From: Sphingomonas echinoides ATCC 14820
Lineage (GTDB): Bacteria; Pseudomonadota; Alphaproteobacteria; Sphingomonadales; Sphingomonadaceae
DNA length: 64,000 nucleotides
NCBI RefSeq assembly: GCF_000241465.1
Contig: NZ_JH584235.1
Span: forward strand, 418,305 to 482,304
Reading direction: 5' to 3'
How positions within the stretch are numbered: position 1 is the first letter of the stretch; every line of letters starts with the position of its first letter. The position numbers were made by a program, and so were the translations under genes. This document shows, one piece after another, positions 9,521 through 18,628 of this stretch. Under the pieces are notes generated by a model that worked only from the letters and a program-made list of their open reading frames with translations, made no database searches and was not told the DNA's origin.

Positions 9521-10228
9521 ATGACGGCAACGATTGCTTTGGTCGATGACGACCGCAATATCCTGACCTCAGTCTCGATCGCGCTTCAGGCCGAGGGCTT
9601 TGTCACGCGGGTCTATTCGGATGGCGAGACGGCGCTGAAGGCGCTGATCGACAACCCGCCCGACATCGCGATCCTCGACATCAAGATGCCGCGCATGGAC
9701 GGATTGGAACTGCTCCGCCGCCTGCGCGAGAAGAGCATGTTGCCGGTGATCTTCCTGACATCGAAGGATGACGAGCTCGACGAGGCGCTTGGCCTGGCGA
9801 TGGGCGCGGACGACTATATCGCCAAGCCGTTCTCGCAGCGGCTGCTGATCGCCCGGATTCGGGCGATCTTGCGGCGCACCGAAGTGGCGCAGGGCGGCGC
9901 GGGCGACGGCGAGGCCACTCCGGAGACGTCGCTGGTGCGCGGCCGATTGGCGATGGACACCGCGCGGCACCGTGTGACCTGGAACGGCGATACCGTCACC
10001 CTGACCGTTACCGAATTTCTGATCCTGGAAACGCTGGCGCAGCGCCCTGGCATCGTCAAAACCCGCAACCAGTTGATGGACGCGGCCTATCATGACGACA
10101 TTTATGTCGACGACCGCACCATCGACAGCCACATCAAGCGGGTGCGGCGCAAGTTTCGCCAAGTCGATGCCGACTTCGATGCGATAGAGACGCTTTATGG
10201 AGCCGGATATCGATTCTCCGAGGAATAG
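9521..10228 (+). CDS. chvI: Response regulator ChvI, OmpR family
   Basis: A 235-residue response regulator. The receiver domain (residues 4-120) has the acidic pair DDD at 9-11, phospho-acceptor Asp53 in [10 protein letters not shown], the conserved Thr in FLTSKDD and the Lys in AKPF. An OmpR-type winged helix follows, ending in [15 protein letters not shown] and YGAGYRF. ChvI with its kinase ChvG controls envelope, acid and cell-surface genes in alphaproteobacteria. The downstream kinase starts inside this gene (32-base overlap), so the two are translationally coupled. The ribosome site AAGGA sits rather far (13 bases) from the ATG. Confidence 0.93.
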   Translation: MTATIALVDDDRNILTSVSIALQAEGFVTRVYSDGETALKALIDNPPDIAILDIKMPRMDGLELLRRLREKSMLPVIFLTSKDDELDEALGLAMGADDYIAKPFSQRLLIARIRAILRRTEVAQGGAGDGEATPETSLVRGRLAMDTARHRVTWNGDTVTLTVTEFLILETLAQRPGIVKTRNQLMDAAYHDDIYVDDRTIDSHIKRVRRKFRQVDADFDAIETLYGAGYRFSEE

Positions 10229-11801
10229 CGCCGTCGGTATCGATCTGGCTCGTGACGAAGAGGATGCGCGCGCGCTGTCGCTGCGCTGGTCGGCGCGCGT
10301 TTCGCTTACACCCCGCATTCTGTTCGTGAACGTCTTCGCGCTCGCGATGCTCGCTGGCGGGTTCTTCTATCTCGATTCCTACCGCAGCCGCATCGTCGAC
10401 GGCCGCGTCACCCAATCGATCCGCGAGGCGCGTTTGGTCGCCGAGGCGATCGTCGCGGTCCCGCCGAGGCAGCGTCCTGACCTTGCGCTGAAGCTGGCGC
10501 AGGACATGGGCGCACGCTTGCGGATCTATGACAAGGACGCGACGCTCATCATCGACACGCGCGCGATGGGACTGCGCAATTTCGTGCTGCAAGACCCCGA
10601 CAAACAGGATTGGCAGCAGGCTGCGGCGCGCTTTCTGGACGCGGTGATCGACACCGTGGTCGGGGCCCCGCGCGCGCCGCTCTATCGCGAACGGACCAGT
10701 GGAATGGCCTGGCCTGACGTTCGCACTGCCCGTGCCGAGCCGAAGGTCGCCGCGACGGTATGGCGCGCGCCTGATCGCACGCCCGTCATCACCGCGGCCT
10801 CGGCCTTTCCGGGCGGCGGCGTGGTGATGAGCACGATCAACGCGCGTGACATCACCCAGACCGTTCGGGTCGAGCGGTTCCGCCTTGGCGTCGTGTTGCT
10901 GATCGTCGCGATCGTGTCGGTGTTGCTCTCCCTGTTTCTCGCACGCACGATCGTGCGACCATTGCGGCGGCTCGCACGCGCGGCGGTGCGGGTGCGGCTT
11001 GGGCGTGCGCGCGAAGTGGTGGTGCCGCGCCTGCCCGAGCGGCGCGATGAAATCGGCATGTTGGCGCGGGCACTCTCCGACATGAGCCTTGCGCTGCGCG
11101 CGCGGATCGATGCGATCGAGGCCTTTGCCGCCGATGTTACGCATGAGATGAAGAATCCGCTCGCCTCATTGCGCTCCGCCGTCGAGGGCATGGCGATGGT
11201 CAAGGATCCCGAGTTGCAGGAGCGTCTGCTCGCCATTGTCCGCGACGATGTCCAGCGGCTCGATCGCCTGATCACCGACATCGCGGAAGCGTCCCGTCTC
11301 GATGCGCAATTGAGCCGCGCGAAGTTCGAGCCCGTCGATCTGGGCGCAATGATCACGGCCCTCATCGCCAGCCGGGACGCGCGCGGGATTGAGCGCGGCA
11401 TCCGGATCCGGTTCGACAACAAGCTCGCTGAACCGTTGATCGTGCTTGGGGAAGGCGGCCGGCTGGAACGGGTGTTGGAGAATCTTATCGAGAATGCCGT
11501 GTCCTTCTCGCCCGAGGGCGGCGTCATCACCATCACCGCAGTGCGCGATCACGACGTCTTGACGGTGTCGGTGGAAGACCAAGGTCCCGGCGTCCCGGAA
11601 ACCGCACGCGAGCAGGTATTTCGTCGATTCCAGTCGCTGCGCCCGGCGGGGGAGGCGTTCGGGAAACATTCCGGTCTGGGGCTCGCCATCGCGCGCACGA
11701 TCGTCGAGGCCCACCAGGGGACGATCAATGTCGAGAGCCGTAGCGACGGCGCGGAAGGTGCCCGACTGGTCGTTCGCCTCCCGGCGAGGAACGCGACGTG
11801 A
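10197..11801 (+). CDS. chvG: Sensor histidine kinase ChvG
   Basis: A 534-residue inner-membrane kinase. A cytoplasmic N-terminus is followed by a first membrane helix (about residues 40-60, [19 protein letters not shown]), a periplasmic sensor region (about 62-225), a second helix ([19 protein letters not shown]), a HAMP linker, the H-box [16 protein letters not shown] with His316, and a HATPase domain ([37 protein letters not shown]). It phosphorylates ChvI. Its ATG lies within chvI and its stop overlaps the hprK start (GTGA), placing the PTS regulators in one operon with the two-component system, as in other alphaproteobacteria. Confidence 0.93.
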   Translation: MEPDIDSPRNSAVGIDLARDEEDARALSLRWSARVSLTPRILFVNVFALAMLAGGFFYLDSYRSRIVDGRVTQSIREARLVAEAIVAVPPRQRPDLALKLAQDMGARLRIYDKDATLIIDTRAMGLRNFVLQDPDKQDWQQAAARFLDAVIDTVVGAPRAPLYRERTSGMAWPDVRTARAEPKVAATVWRAPDRTPVITAASAFPGGGVVMSTINARDITQTVRVERFRLGVVLLIVAIVSVLLSLFLARTIVRPLRRLARAAVRVRLGRAREVVVPRLPERRDEIGMLARALSDMSLALRARIDAIEAFAADVTHEMKNPLASLRSAVEGMAMVKDPELQERLLAIVRDDVQRLDRLITDIAEASRLDAQLSRAKFEPVDLGAMITALIASRDARGIERGIRIRFDNKLAEPLIVLGEGGRLERVLENLIENAVSFSPEGGVITITAVRDHDVLTVSVEDQGPGVPETAREQVFRRFQSLRPAGEAFGKHSGLGLAIARTIVEAHQGTINVESRSDGAEGARLVVRLPARNAT

Positions 11802-12223
11802 AGCAGGTCCGGCTATATGCCACCGCTGTTGCGATCGGCAATCATGCGGTGCTGCTGATGGGGCCGTCCGGGTCTGGCAAGTCCGACCTCGCCTTGCGGC
11901 TGGTCGATCGCGGAGCATGTCTGATCAGTGACGATTACACGATCCTTGAGGTTCAGGATGGAGCATTGCTCGCCTCCGCACCCGATACGATTGCCGGAAA
12001 GATCGAGGTCCGCGGGATCGGCATCGTGGCGATCCCGCATATCGACAATGTCGCCGCCGCGCTTGTCGTGCATTTGGGCGGTCCGGTCGAACGGATGCCG
12101 CTGCGCCGCACCATGATGACCATCGCGGGGGTCGACCTGCCCGAAATCAAACTCGAAGCCTTCGAACAATCCGCCCCGATCAAGGTGGAATTAGCGCTAC
12201 ACCGCGCTACAAAGGAACTATAA
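11798..12223 (+). CDS. hprK: HPr kinase/phosphorylase, short alphaproteobacterial form
   Basis: A 141-residue HprK that phosphorylates HPr on a serine and removes that phosphate. Walker A GPSGSGKSD occupies residues 22-30 and LISDDYT follows. It lacks the N-terminal domain of the Firmicutes enzyme, as is usual in alphaproteobacteria, so the short length is not a truncation. Start GTG 11798 overlaps the chvG stop; the stop overlaps the rapZ start by one base. With HPr, EIIA and ChvGI in the same run it links carbon/nitrogen state to envelope signalling (known for the gene order; specific role here inferred). Confidence 0.93.
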   Translation: MKQVRLYATAVAIGNHAVLLMGPSGSGKSDLALRLVDRGACLISDDYTILEVQDGALLASAPDTIAGKIEVRGIGIVAIPHIDNVAAALVVHLGGPVERMPLRRTMMTIAGVDLPEIKLEAFEQSAPIKVELALHRATKEL

Positions 12224-13161
12224 TGCGTGACCCGAAGGACATTTTGCTCGTCACTGGCATGTCAGGTGCCGGCAAGTCGACGGTGCTCCGAACGCTCGAG
12301 GATCTCGGGTGGGAGGTCGTCGACAATTTTCCGCTCCTGTTGCTGGATCGCTTGCTAGGTGCCCCGCTCCCGGAAGGAGCTCACCAATCGACCCAGCCGC
12401 TCGCGCTCGGCATCGGCGCGCGGACGCGCGATTTCGATCCCGAACGCGTCGTCCAGCGAATCAAGCAACTGCAGGAAGTCCACGGCCACGATATCGGCAC
12501 GCTGTTCCTGGATTGCGCTGGCGGTGAACTCGAGCGGCGTTATTCGGAAACACGACGGCGCCACCCGCTGGCCCTGGATCGACCCGCGGCGGACGGCATT
12601 GCCCGCGAGCGCGAATTGCTCGCCCCCCTTCGGAAATGGGCGAACCGGCTGATCGACACCACCACGCTAACCGCCAATGAACTGGCGCAGCAGGTCCGCA
12701 CGACATTTTCCGGCGAAGGACTGGGGGAACCCACGCTTTCCGTCACTTCGTTCGGCTTCGCCCGTGGGCTGCCGCGCAACGCGGACCTGGTTTTCGATAT
12801 GCGTTTCTTACGCAATCCGCATTGGGTGCCCCATCTGCGCCCCGGCACCGGCCTGGACGACGATGTCGCAGCCTATGTCGCGGACGACCCCGCTTATGAA
12901 GCGGCGGTTACGCAGATCGAGTCGTTGCTGTTGCTGTTGCTGCCACGCTACAGAGCCGAAGGAAAATCCTATGTCACGGTCGCGTTCGGCTGCACCGGTG
13001 GGCGGCATCGCTCGGTGCATGTGACGGAGCGGGTAGGTGCCCGGTTGCGTGCGGAAGGATTTTCGCCCACGGTTACTCATCGAGATCTTGACGCTGCGCC
13101 CCAGGACTCGCTGGAAGGCGCGCCGGACGAGACGCAAAATAATGGGGCGCGTGTTGCATGA
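12223..13161 (+). CDS. rapZ: RNase adapter RapZ (YvcJ family nucleotide-binding protein)
   Basis: A 312-residue RapZ/YvcJ protein. Walker A GMSGAGKS is at residues 12-19; the C-terminal half carries the conserved TSFGFARGLP, DMRFLRNPHW and VAFGCTGGRHRSVH blocks used for RNA or metabolite binding. In E. coli RapZ delivers GlmZ to RNase E and senses glucosamine-6-phosphate; in alphaproteobacteria the target is less clear. AAAGGA precedes the ATG and overlaps the end of hprK. The last roughly 30 residues are poorly conserved in look and run to within 13 bases of the EIIA gene. Confidence 0.93.
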   Translation: MRDPKDILLVTGMSGAGKSTVLRTLEDLGWEVVDNFPLLLLDRLLGAPLPEGAHQSTQPLALGIGARTRDFDPERVVQRIKQLQEVHGHDIGTLFLDCAGGELERRYSETRRRHPLALDRPAADGIARERELLAPLRKWANRLIDTTTLTANELAQQVRTTFSGEGLGEPTLSVTSFGFARGLPRNADLVFDMRFLRNPHWVPHLRPGTGLDDDVAAYVADDPAYEAAVTQIESLLLLLLPRYRAEGKSYVTVAFGCTGGRHRSVHVTERVGARLRAEGFSPTVTHRDLDAAPQDSLEGAPDETQNNGARVA

Positions 13162-13174
13162 GCTGGGCGGAGCG

Positions 13175-13582
13175 ATGATCGGGCTTGTTCTCGTGACTCA
13201 TGGCCGATTGGCCGATGAATTTGTGACCGCGATGGAACACGTCGTGGGCAAGCAGGAGCGTGTTGCCACCGTCGCCATTGGCCCGGACGACGATATGGAG
13301 GCGCGCCGCGACGATATTGCGGCTGCGATCGCTCGAGTCGATGCTGGACGCGGCGTGATCCTGCTGACCGATCTGTTCGGCGGCACCCCGTCCAACCTCG
13401 CCATTTCGCTGCTGGAACGCGGGCGGATCGAGGTGATTGCGGGCATCAACTTGCCAATGCTGATCCGGCTCGAATCGGCGCGCAAGTCGATGAAGGTGGT
13501 CGACGCCGTTGCCGCCGCGCGCGAGGCTGGTCGTAAATATATTTCGGTTGCGTCCGAGGTGTTGGGCGAGGCGGCGGCCTGA
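13175..13582 (+). CDS. PTS EIIA component, mannose family (regulatory)
   Basis: A 135-residue stand-alone EIIA-Man protein. The phospho-accepting His9 is in LVLVTHGRLADEF, and the family block LLTDLFGGTPSNLA is intact. No EIIB, EIIC or EIID is nearby, so it should be a regulatory phosphate acceptor, as known for rhizobial EIIA-Man, rather than part of a sugar transporter. ATG 13175 is chosen because GGCGGAG lies just upstream and the N-terminus then matches the family. Stop and HPr start overlap by one base. Confidence 0.92.
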   Translation: MIGLVLVTHGRLADEFVTAMEHVVGKQERVATVAIGPDDDMEARRDDIAAAIARVDAGRGVILLTDLFGGTPSNLAISLLERGRIEVIAGINLPMLIRLESARKSMKVVDAVAAAREAGRKYISVASEVLGEAAA

Positions 13583-13854
13583 TGGCCGTCAGCCGCAGCG
13601 TCCTGATCACCAACAAGCGCGGGCTCCATGCCCGAGCGAGCGCCAAGTTCGTGACGCTGGCGGCGACACAACCGTGCGAAGTGCTCGTCGAAAAAGACGG
13701 CGCGGGATCGGTCACGGGCACGTCGATCATGGGCCTGATGATGCTGGGCGCGGCGATGGGCGACACGATCGTCATCTCCGCCGATGGCGAGGATGCCGAG
13801 ACTGCGGTGAGTGCGCTGTGCGATTTGGTTGAGGCCAAGTTCGGCGAGGATTGA
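13582..13854 (+). CDS. ptsH: HPr phosphocarrier protein
   Basis: A 90-residue HPr. His16 in NKRGLHARASAKF is the site phosphorylated by enzyme I, and the serine region TGTSIMGLMMLGAAMGD is the HprK target. It passes phosphate to the EIIA encoded immediately upstream. Enzyme I (ptsP) is not in this window. It ends the ChvGI-HprK-RapZ-EIIA-HPr operon; about 108 bases separate it from the next gene. Confidence 0.94.
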   Translation: MAVSRSVLITNKRGLHARASAKFVTLAATQPCEVLVEKDGAGSVTGTSIMGLMMLGAAMGDTIVISADGEDAETAVSALCDLVEAKFGED

Positions 13855-13962
13855 CCGCGCTGCGCCTCACCTGCTTGCGGGCAGCGCTGGCGGAGGGCAT
13901 GTGGCGGGCATGGATATCAATCCCCCCTGCCTAGCTCCCTTCCGCGCATCGGAGCGCCTGTA

Positions 13963-14766
13963 ATGCCGCGCGAGATTACCGCTTATTCCAATCCGCTGAT
14001 CAAGCGCGTGCGCTTGCTGCGCGAAAAGCGGCATCGTCGGGAGGAAGGCCTGTTCCTGGCGGAAGGCTTGCGCATCCTGACCGAAGCGCGGGAAGCCGGA
14101 CGCATTCCGCAATATTTGTTCTTCGCCCGCGACAGTGCGGCGCATCCGCTGGTGCAGGCGCTGGTCGCCGATGTCGAAACGGCGGGCGGTGAAGCGATCG
14201 AGACGGTGCCCGACATCCTCTCCAAACTGTCGGGCAAGGACAATCCGCAAGCGGTGGTCGGAGTCTTCCCCGAATTTGCGCGCGATCTGGCGAGCCTCGA
14301 TCGGTCGAGCGCGGCGATCTGGCTGGTGGCGGAGCGACTGCGCGACCCGGGCAATCTCGGCACGATCCTGCGCACCGGCGATGCGGTTGGTGCAGGCGGC
14401 CTGATCCTGATCGGCGAATGCGTCGATCCCTTTTCGGTCGAAGCCGTGCGCGCGAGCATGGGGGCTTTGTTCACCGTCCCCGTCGTGCAGTGCGAATGGG
14501 CGGCGTTCACGCAGTGGTTGCGCAGTGGCCCCGGGCAATTGGTGGGGTTGAGCCTCGACACCGACAGCGACTATCGCGCCGCCAGCTACACCGCACCCAC
14601 CTTCCTGCTGACCGGAAACGAAGCGCAAGGCATGCCCGATACCTATGCCGCCGAGTGCGATCTGCTGGTCAAAATCCCGATGTTGGGCAAGGCCGACAGC
14701 CTGAATGCGGCCGTCGCCACGGCGGTGATGGCCTATGAGGTGCTGGCGCAAAGCCGGAGTGTATGA
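13963..14766 (+). CDS. TrmH/SpoU-family RNA 2'-O-methyltransferase
   Basis: A 267-residue SPOUT methyltransferase transferring a methyl from SAM to a ribose 2'-OH in rRNA or tRNA. The N-terminal L30e-like substrate-binding domain (residues 5-100, with EEGLFLAEGLRIL) is followed by the SPOUT knot with NLGTILRTGDAVGAGGL, LLTGNEAQGMP and IPMLGKADSLNAAVATAVM. Order and length fit RlmB/TsnR-type enzymes; the target nucleotide cannot be deduced. GGAG 8 bases upstream supports ATG 13963. It is convergent with the tRNA-Arg gene 11 bases downstream. Confidence 0.9.
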   Translation: MPREITAYSNPLIKRVRLLREKRHRREEGLFLAEGLRILTEAREAGRIPQYLFFARDSAAHPLVQALVADVETAGGEAIETVPDILSKLSGKDNPQAVVGVFPEFARDLASLDRSSAAIWLVAERLRDPGNLGTILRTGDAVGAGGLILIGECVDPFSVEAVRASMGALFTVPVVQCEWAAFTQWLRSGPGQLVGLSLDTDSDYRAASYTAPTFLLTGNEAQGMPDTYAAECDLLVKIPMLGKADSLNAAVATAVMAYEVLAQSRSV

Positions 14767-14777
14767 CCGGCATAGGC

Positions 14778-14854
14778 TGGTGCCCCCGAGTGGATTCGAA
14801 CCACCGGCCTGCGGTTTAGGAAACCGTCGCTCTATCCGACTGAGCTACGGGGGC
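14778..14854 (-). tRNA. tRNA-Arg (anticodon CCT)
   Basis: Reading the minus strand from 14854 gives a 77-nucleotide cloverleaf: acceptor GCCCCCG pairing with CGGGGGC, D-stem GCTC/GAGC, anticodon loop TTCCTAA (anticodon CCT, decoding AGG), variable loop AGGCC, T-loop TTCGAAT and an encoded CCA. The top pair of the anticodon stem (position 27 with 43) is an A-C mismatch; all other stems close. Confidence 0.95.
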
Positions 14855-14889
14855 GCCGGGCGCGGTGGTACTGTGCGGCGCGGATGAAA

Positions 14890-15354
14890 TCAATTGACCG
14901 TATCGGGTGGAACGACCGGCAAAGGCAAAGCTGCGATCGGCACACCTTCCTCGACCAGCGCCTTCGCCTCGGCCAAGGTCGTTTCGCCGTGGATCGGCGT
15001 CGCGGCGGTTTCCCCGACATGCATGGCGCGTGCGCGATCGGCAAAGGCGCGCCCCACCCATTCCGACTTCTCCAGCGCTTGGGCCTGGGCTTGGGCGAGC
15101 GCGTGGAGCGCGGCCTTCATCGTCTCCGGCGTCAGGGCTGGAGGAGCCGCCGCCTCGACGTTTGGCGTGGGAACGCTGCGGCTGTTGCCCTTTGCGCCCA
15201 CATTGGGGGCCATAACGGCTTTGACGATCTCGTCATCACCGCAAATCGGGCAGGCGAGCAGGCCCCGCGCTTGCTGATCCTCGAACGCGGCGCTTGACCC
15301 GAACCAGGCTTCGAACACATGCGCCTGACGACAGCGCAGATCGAACACGATCAC
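14890..15354 (-). CDS. DUF1178 family protein
   Basis: A 154-residue member of DUF1178, a family common in alpha- and betaproteobacteria with unknown function. The N-terminus MIVFDLRCRQAHVFEAWF and the following CPICG suggest a small metal-binding knuckle; the middle is Ala/Gln-rich and the C-terminus (GETTLAEAKALVEEGVPIAALP) is typical of the family. The GTG start at 15354 overlaps the stop of the upstream nitrilase gene (GTGA), so the two are translationally coupled. A longer in-frame reading upstream would run antisense-free but inside the nitrilase and is rejected. Confidence 0.88.
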   Translation of the reverse strand: MIVFDLRCRQAHVFEAWFGSSAAFEDQQARGLLACPICGDDEIVKAVMAPNVGAKGNSRSVPTPNVEAAAPPALTPETMKAALHALAQAQAQALEKSEWVGRAFADRARAMHVGETAATPIHGETTLAEAKALVEEGVPIAALPLPVVPPDTVN

Positions 15355-16172
15355 GCCGATTCGACCTCCGGGATCGCGCGGCGATGCGCCAACACCGGAA
15401 TACGCGCGCGGACATCGACGACACGCGCCGGATCGATCTCGGCAAAGCCCAAACCAGCCGCCTCGCCCATATCGAGGATAATCTCGCCCCACGGGTCGAT
15501 CACCAGCGAATGGCCATAGGTTGCCCGGCCATCGGCATGCACCCCGGTTTGTGCGGCGGCGATGACATAGGCCCCGGCCTCGATCGCGCGGGCGCGCAGC
15601 AGGATATGCCAGTGCGCCGCGCCGGTCGGACGGGTAAAGGCGGCCGGCACCGCGAGCAGCGTTGCGCCCGCATTGCTGAGCGCACGGTACAGATCGGCAA
15701 AGCGCAGATCGTAGCAAATCGAAAGACCCAGCGCGCCGATCGGAGTCTGCACCACCACCGCGCCATCGCCCGGTGCGTAGCTTGCGGATTCGCGCCAGCT
15801 TTCACCGGTCGGCAAATCCACGTCGAACAGATGCAATTTGTCGTAGCGCGCGCGGATTTCTCCGTGATCGTCGATCACGAACGCGCGATTGGCGAGCCGC
15901 CCGCCTTCCCCGAGCACCGCGAGCGACCCGATATGGACCCAGATTCCGTGTTCGGCCGCGGCAGCCCGCACTGCCGCCAATACGACATCCTCGGCTTCGC
16001 TGCGCAAAACCTGCGCAGCGCGCGCCCGGTCCCGATCGAGCAAGCCCGACATTTCGGGGGTGAACAGCATCGTCGCGCCGCCCCGCGCCGCCTCCGCCAC
16101 CGCCGCAACGAGCGTTTCGGCATTGGCGGCGGGATCGATCCCGCTGGTGATCTGGGCGAGCGCGATCTTCAT
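15351..16172 (-). CDS. Carbon-nitrogen hydrolase (Nit1/omega-amidase-like)
   Basis: A 273-residue nitrilase-superfamily amidohydrolase. The Glu-Lys-Cys triad is visible: Glu in LFTPEMSGLL, Lys in RYDKLHLFDVDLP and Cys in LGLSICYDLRFADLYR. Family members hydrolyse small amides such as deaminated glutathione or alpha-ketoglutaramate. It sits between glutaredoxin and DUF1178 with ATGA and GTGA overlaps on both sides, an operon seen in many alphaproteobacteria. The glutaredoxin neighbour fits a deaminated-glutathione amidase role, but that is inference. Confidence 0.9.
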   Translation of the reverse strand: MKIALAQITSGIDPAANAETLVAAVAEAARGGATMLFTPEMSGLLDRDRARAAQVLRSEAEDVVLAAVRAAAAEHGIWVHIGSLAVLGEGGRLANRAFVIDDHGEIRARYDKLHLFDVDLPTGESWRESASYAPGDGAVVVQTPIGALGLSICYDLRFADLYRALSNAGATLLAVPAAFTRPTGAAHWHILLRARAIEAGAYVIAAAQTGVHADGRATYGHSLVIDPWGEIILDMGEAAGLGFAEIDPARVVDVRARIPVLAHRRAIPEVESA

Positions 16173-16426
16173 GCCGCGAGCAAAGCGTCCAATTCCCCGG
16201 CGCGCTCCAATGCGGCCAGATCATCCGACCCGCCGACATGGCGACCATCGATAAAGATCTGCGGAACGGTGGTGCCGCCGTTGGCGCGTTCGAGCATCTC
16301 GGCGCGCTTGGGGCCGCCCATGGTGATGTCATATTCCTCAGGCGTGACGCCCTTGGAGGCGAGCAGCTTCAGCGCGCGCGAGCAATACGGGCAGAAGGCT
16401 TTGGTGTAGATTTCGATCTTAGGCAT
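16169..16426 (-). CDS. grxC: Glutaredoxin 3
   Basis: An 85-residue dithiol glutaredoxin with active site CPYCSRA near residues 12-18, the cis-proline segment TTVPQIFIDG and the glutathione-binding GGSDDLAAL. It reduces protein disulfides and ribonucleotide reductase with glutathione. The length is standard. It is the first gene of the grxC-nitrilase-DUF1178 unit; its stop overlaps the nitrilase ATG. Confidence 0.95.
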   Translation of the reverse strand: MPKIEIYTKAFCPYCSRALKLLASKGVTPEEYDITMGGPKRAEMLERANGGTTVPQIFIDGRHVGGSDDLAALERAGELDALLAA

Positions 16427-16472
16427 CGGGGAGAAATGTGGGGTGCGTGGGTGGTTGTCAATGTCGCGCGCA

Positions 16473-17198
16473 TCAATCCTTCGAATCGATGACCCGCGCC
16501 CAGCACAGGATCGTCACCTTTGCCGCGCCTGCCCGCAGCAAGGCGGCGGTGCACGCATCGGTGGTCGCTCCGCTGGTGTAAATGTCGTCGATCAGCACCA
16601 CCGCCTTGCCGCGCAGCTGCGCCTTCGGATCGACCACGCGGAACACCCCGGCGACGGTGCGCGCGCGCGCCTTTGCCCCCATCGCGCGCAGGGGTGGCGT
16701 GGCCTTCACGCGGCGCAACGGCAGCGGATCGTGCGCGATGCCGCTAACGCGCGTAAGCGCATTGGCGATCAGCGCAGCCTGGTTGAAGCCGCGCGACCAC
16801 AGACGCCAGCGGTGGAGCGGCACCGGCACCAGCATATCGGCATCCTCCGGCAGCAGCCGCGCCATTTGCCGCCCGACGGTCTCGGCAAAGGCGGTGCGCC
16901 CGCCATATTTCAGGCGAAGCGCCACCGTGCGCGCGACATCGCCATAGGCCACCGCCGCCCGCACCCCGGCGTGGCGCGGCGGATCGGCGATACAGGCCGC
17001 GCACTGCGCCTCTGCCCCGCGATCATAGGCGAATGGGGTGTGACAGGTTGCGCACCACGGCGGCGCGAGAAAGCGCAGCGCGCCCCAACAGGTGGCGCAG
17101 AAGCGATGATCCTCCCCCGTCACCGCACCGCACCCGGGGCAGCGCGGCGGCAGCGCGAAATCGGCGATCAAGCGCGAGGGGGCAAGCCAGGGCGACAC
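16473..17198 (-). CDS. ComF family phosphoribosyltransferase-like protein
   Basis: A 241-residue ComF protein. Four cysteine pairs near the N-terminus (CPGCG, CATCW, CATCH, CAACI) form the zinc region, and the PRPP-binding loop VVLIDDIYTSGATTDAC is intact. ComF is needed for DNA uptake in competent bacteria, though many species carry it without known competence. GTG 17198 is chosen since the family starts shortly before the zinc region; longer readings extend through the divergent methyltransferase gene. The 42-base gap to that gene leaves little room for two promoters. Confidence 0.9.
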   Translation of the reverse strand: MSPWLAPSRLIADFALPPRCPGCGAVTGEDHRFCATCWGALRFLAPPWCATCHTPFAYDRGAEAQCAACIADPPRHAGVRAAVAYGDVARTVALRLKYGGRTAFAETVGRQMARLLPEDADMLVPVPLHRWRLWSRGFNQAALIANALTRVSGIAHDPLPLRRVKATPPLRAMGAKARARTVAGVFRVVDPKAQLRGKAVVLIDDIYTSGATTDACTAALLRAGAAKVTILCWARVIDSKD

Positions 17199-17240
17199 GC
17201 CCCCTTGTCGCCCGCCCCCTAGAGCGGCACAAGCCGGGCG

Positions 17241-18092
17241 ATGAGCGTCCCCGACATCTTCGACCGCGCCGCGCGCCGCCTCCACCGCGACCGCGCCGCA
17301 CCGACCTTCGCCGAGTTCGATTTCCTGCGCGCGGCGATGCTCGACGGCATTGCGGAGCGCCTCGCCAGCGTGACGCATCGCTTCACCGACATGCTCGACC
17401 TGGGCTGCTTCGACGGGGCCCTGCCCGCCCCAGCGGGCGCGAACGTCACGCGGTGCGACGCAGGCGCGCGGTTTGCCGCGCACTCCGGTGGCGTGCAGGC
17501 CGATGAGGACCGCCTGCCCTTCCCCGCCGAATCGTTCGATCTGGTGGTTTCGGCGGGTGTGCTCGACAGCGTCAATGATCTACCCGGCGCACTGACGCTC
17601 GCGCGGCGCGCACTTCGGCCCGATGGCCTGTTCCTCGCCGCCTTCTGCGGTGCCGGGACGTTATCGAGCTTGCGCAGCGTCCTGCGCGAGGCCGAGCGCG
17701 ATCGCCCGGCGGCGCGCATCCATCCGCAAGTCGATGTGCGCTCGGCGGGCGATTTGCTGATGCGCGCAGGCTTCACGCTACCCGTTGCCGATATCGAGCC
17801 GCTGACCGTCCGCTATCGCGGGATTGGCGGATTGCTGCGCGATCTGCGTGGCATGGGGGCCACCAACATCCTGCGCGAGCGCACGCCGCTGCGCCGCGAT
17901 ACGCTCGCGCGCGCGGCCGACCTGTTTGCCGAGCGGGCCGATCCCGACGGCAAGACGCCCGAGCGATTCGACATTATCTATCTGACCGGCTGGTCCCCGG
18001 CCCCGACGCAACCGAAACCGGCGCGCCGTGGCAGCGCGACCGCCTCGCTCGAGGGCGCGCTGCGGCGCTTTCCGCCGCGCAGCGACGCCTAA
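17241..18092 (+). CDS. SAM-dependent methyltransferase, NDUFAF5/BioC-like
   Basis: A 283-residue class I methyltransferase-fold protein. Motif I is DLGCFDGAL, followed by the acidic loop LPFPAESFDLVVSAGVLDSVNDLP. The opening IFDRAARRLHRDRAA and the TVRYRGIGGLLRDLRGMGATN stretch resemble mitochondrial NDUFAF5, which hydroxylates an arginine of complex I subunit NDUFS7 in human mitochondria; alphaproteobacterial homologues are plausible complex I assembly factors (inference). It converges with the DUF188 gene, overlapping by 4 bases. Confidence 0.85.
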   Translation: MSVPDIFDRAARRLHRDRAAPTFAEFDFLRAAMLDGIAERLASVTHRFTDMLDLGCFDGALPAPAGANVTRCDAGARFAAHSGGVQADEDRLPFPAESFDLVVSAGVLDSVNDLPGALTLARRALRPDGLFLAAFCGAGTLSSLRSVLREAERDRPAARIHPQVDVRSAGDLLMRAGFTLPVADIEPLTVRYRGIGGLLRDLRGMGATNILRERTPLRRDTLARAADLFAERADPDGKTPERFDIIYLTGWSPAPTQPKPARRGSATASLEGALRRFPPRSDA

Positions 18093-18538
18093 CGCGAGAG
18101 CCGCACCAGCATTTCATCGAGCGCCGACAGGAAGCGCGAGCGGTCGGCCTTGGCAAAGGGCGCGGGCCCGCCCACGACATCGCCGCCCGCGCGCAAATCG
18201 GCCATGATCGCGCGCACCGCGATCGCATTGCCGATCGAGGCCGTGGTGAACGGCTTGCCATTGGGGGCCAGCACGCTCGCGCCTGCTTTCAGGCACCGGT
18301 CGGCGAGCAGGATGTCGTTGGTAATCACCACGCTCGCGCGATCGGCGCGTTCGGCGATCCAGTCATCGGCTTCGTCGAAGCGGTCGCCGACGACGATGCG
18401 CGATAGCAGCGGATGGGCGGGAATGCGGATCGGGCTGTTGCTGACGATCGTCACCGCCACCGACCGGCGCAGCGCGACCTTGTAGATTTCATCCTTCACC
18501 GGACAGGCATCGGCGTCGACATAGATGTGCAGGCTCAT
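18089..18538 (-). CDS. YaiI/YqxD family protein (DUF188)
   Basis: A 149-residue DUF188 protein with a PIN/NYN-like nuclease-type fold. It starts MSLHIYVDADACPVKDEIYK and keeps the acidic cluster VDADACP and the VITNDILLADRCL motif of the family. Biochemical role is not established. The start is near the 3' side of a gap shared with the divergent carbonic-anhydrase gene. Confidence 0.9.
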   Translation of the reverse strand: MSLHIYVDADACPVKDEIYKVALRRSVAVTIVSNSPIRIPAHPLLSRIVVGDRFDEADDWIAERADRASVVITNDILLADRCLKAGASVLAPNGKPFTTASIGNAIAVRAIMADLRAGGDVVGGPAPFAKADRSRFLSALDEMLVRLSR

Positions 18539-18628
18539 GGTGCGCGCCTAGGCCAAAAGCCGCGCCGGATCGACAGGAACCCGTCGCGCTGGCATCGACG
18601 GAGAAACCGCGCGCAGGAGACCGAACAC

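Noticed and set aside
13175..13854. A complete sugar-transporting PTS
   Set aside because: Only EIIA and HPr are present with no membrane components; the genes fit a regulatory system.
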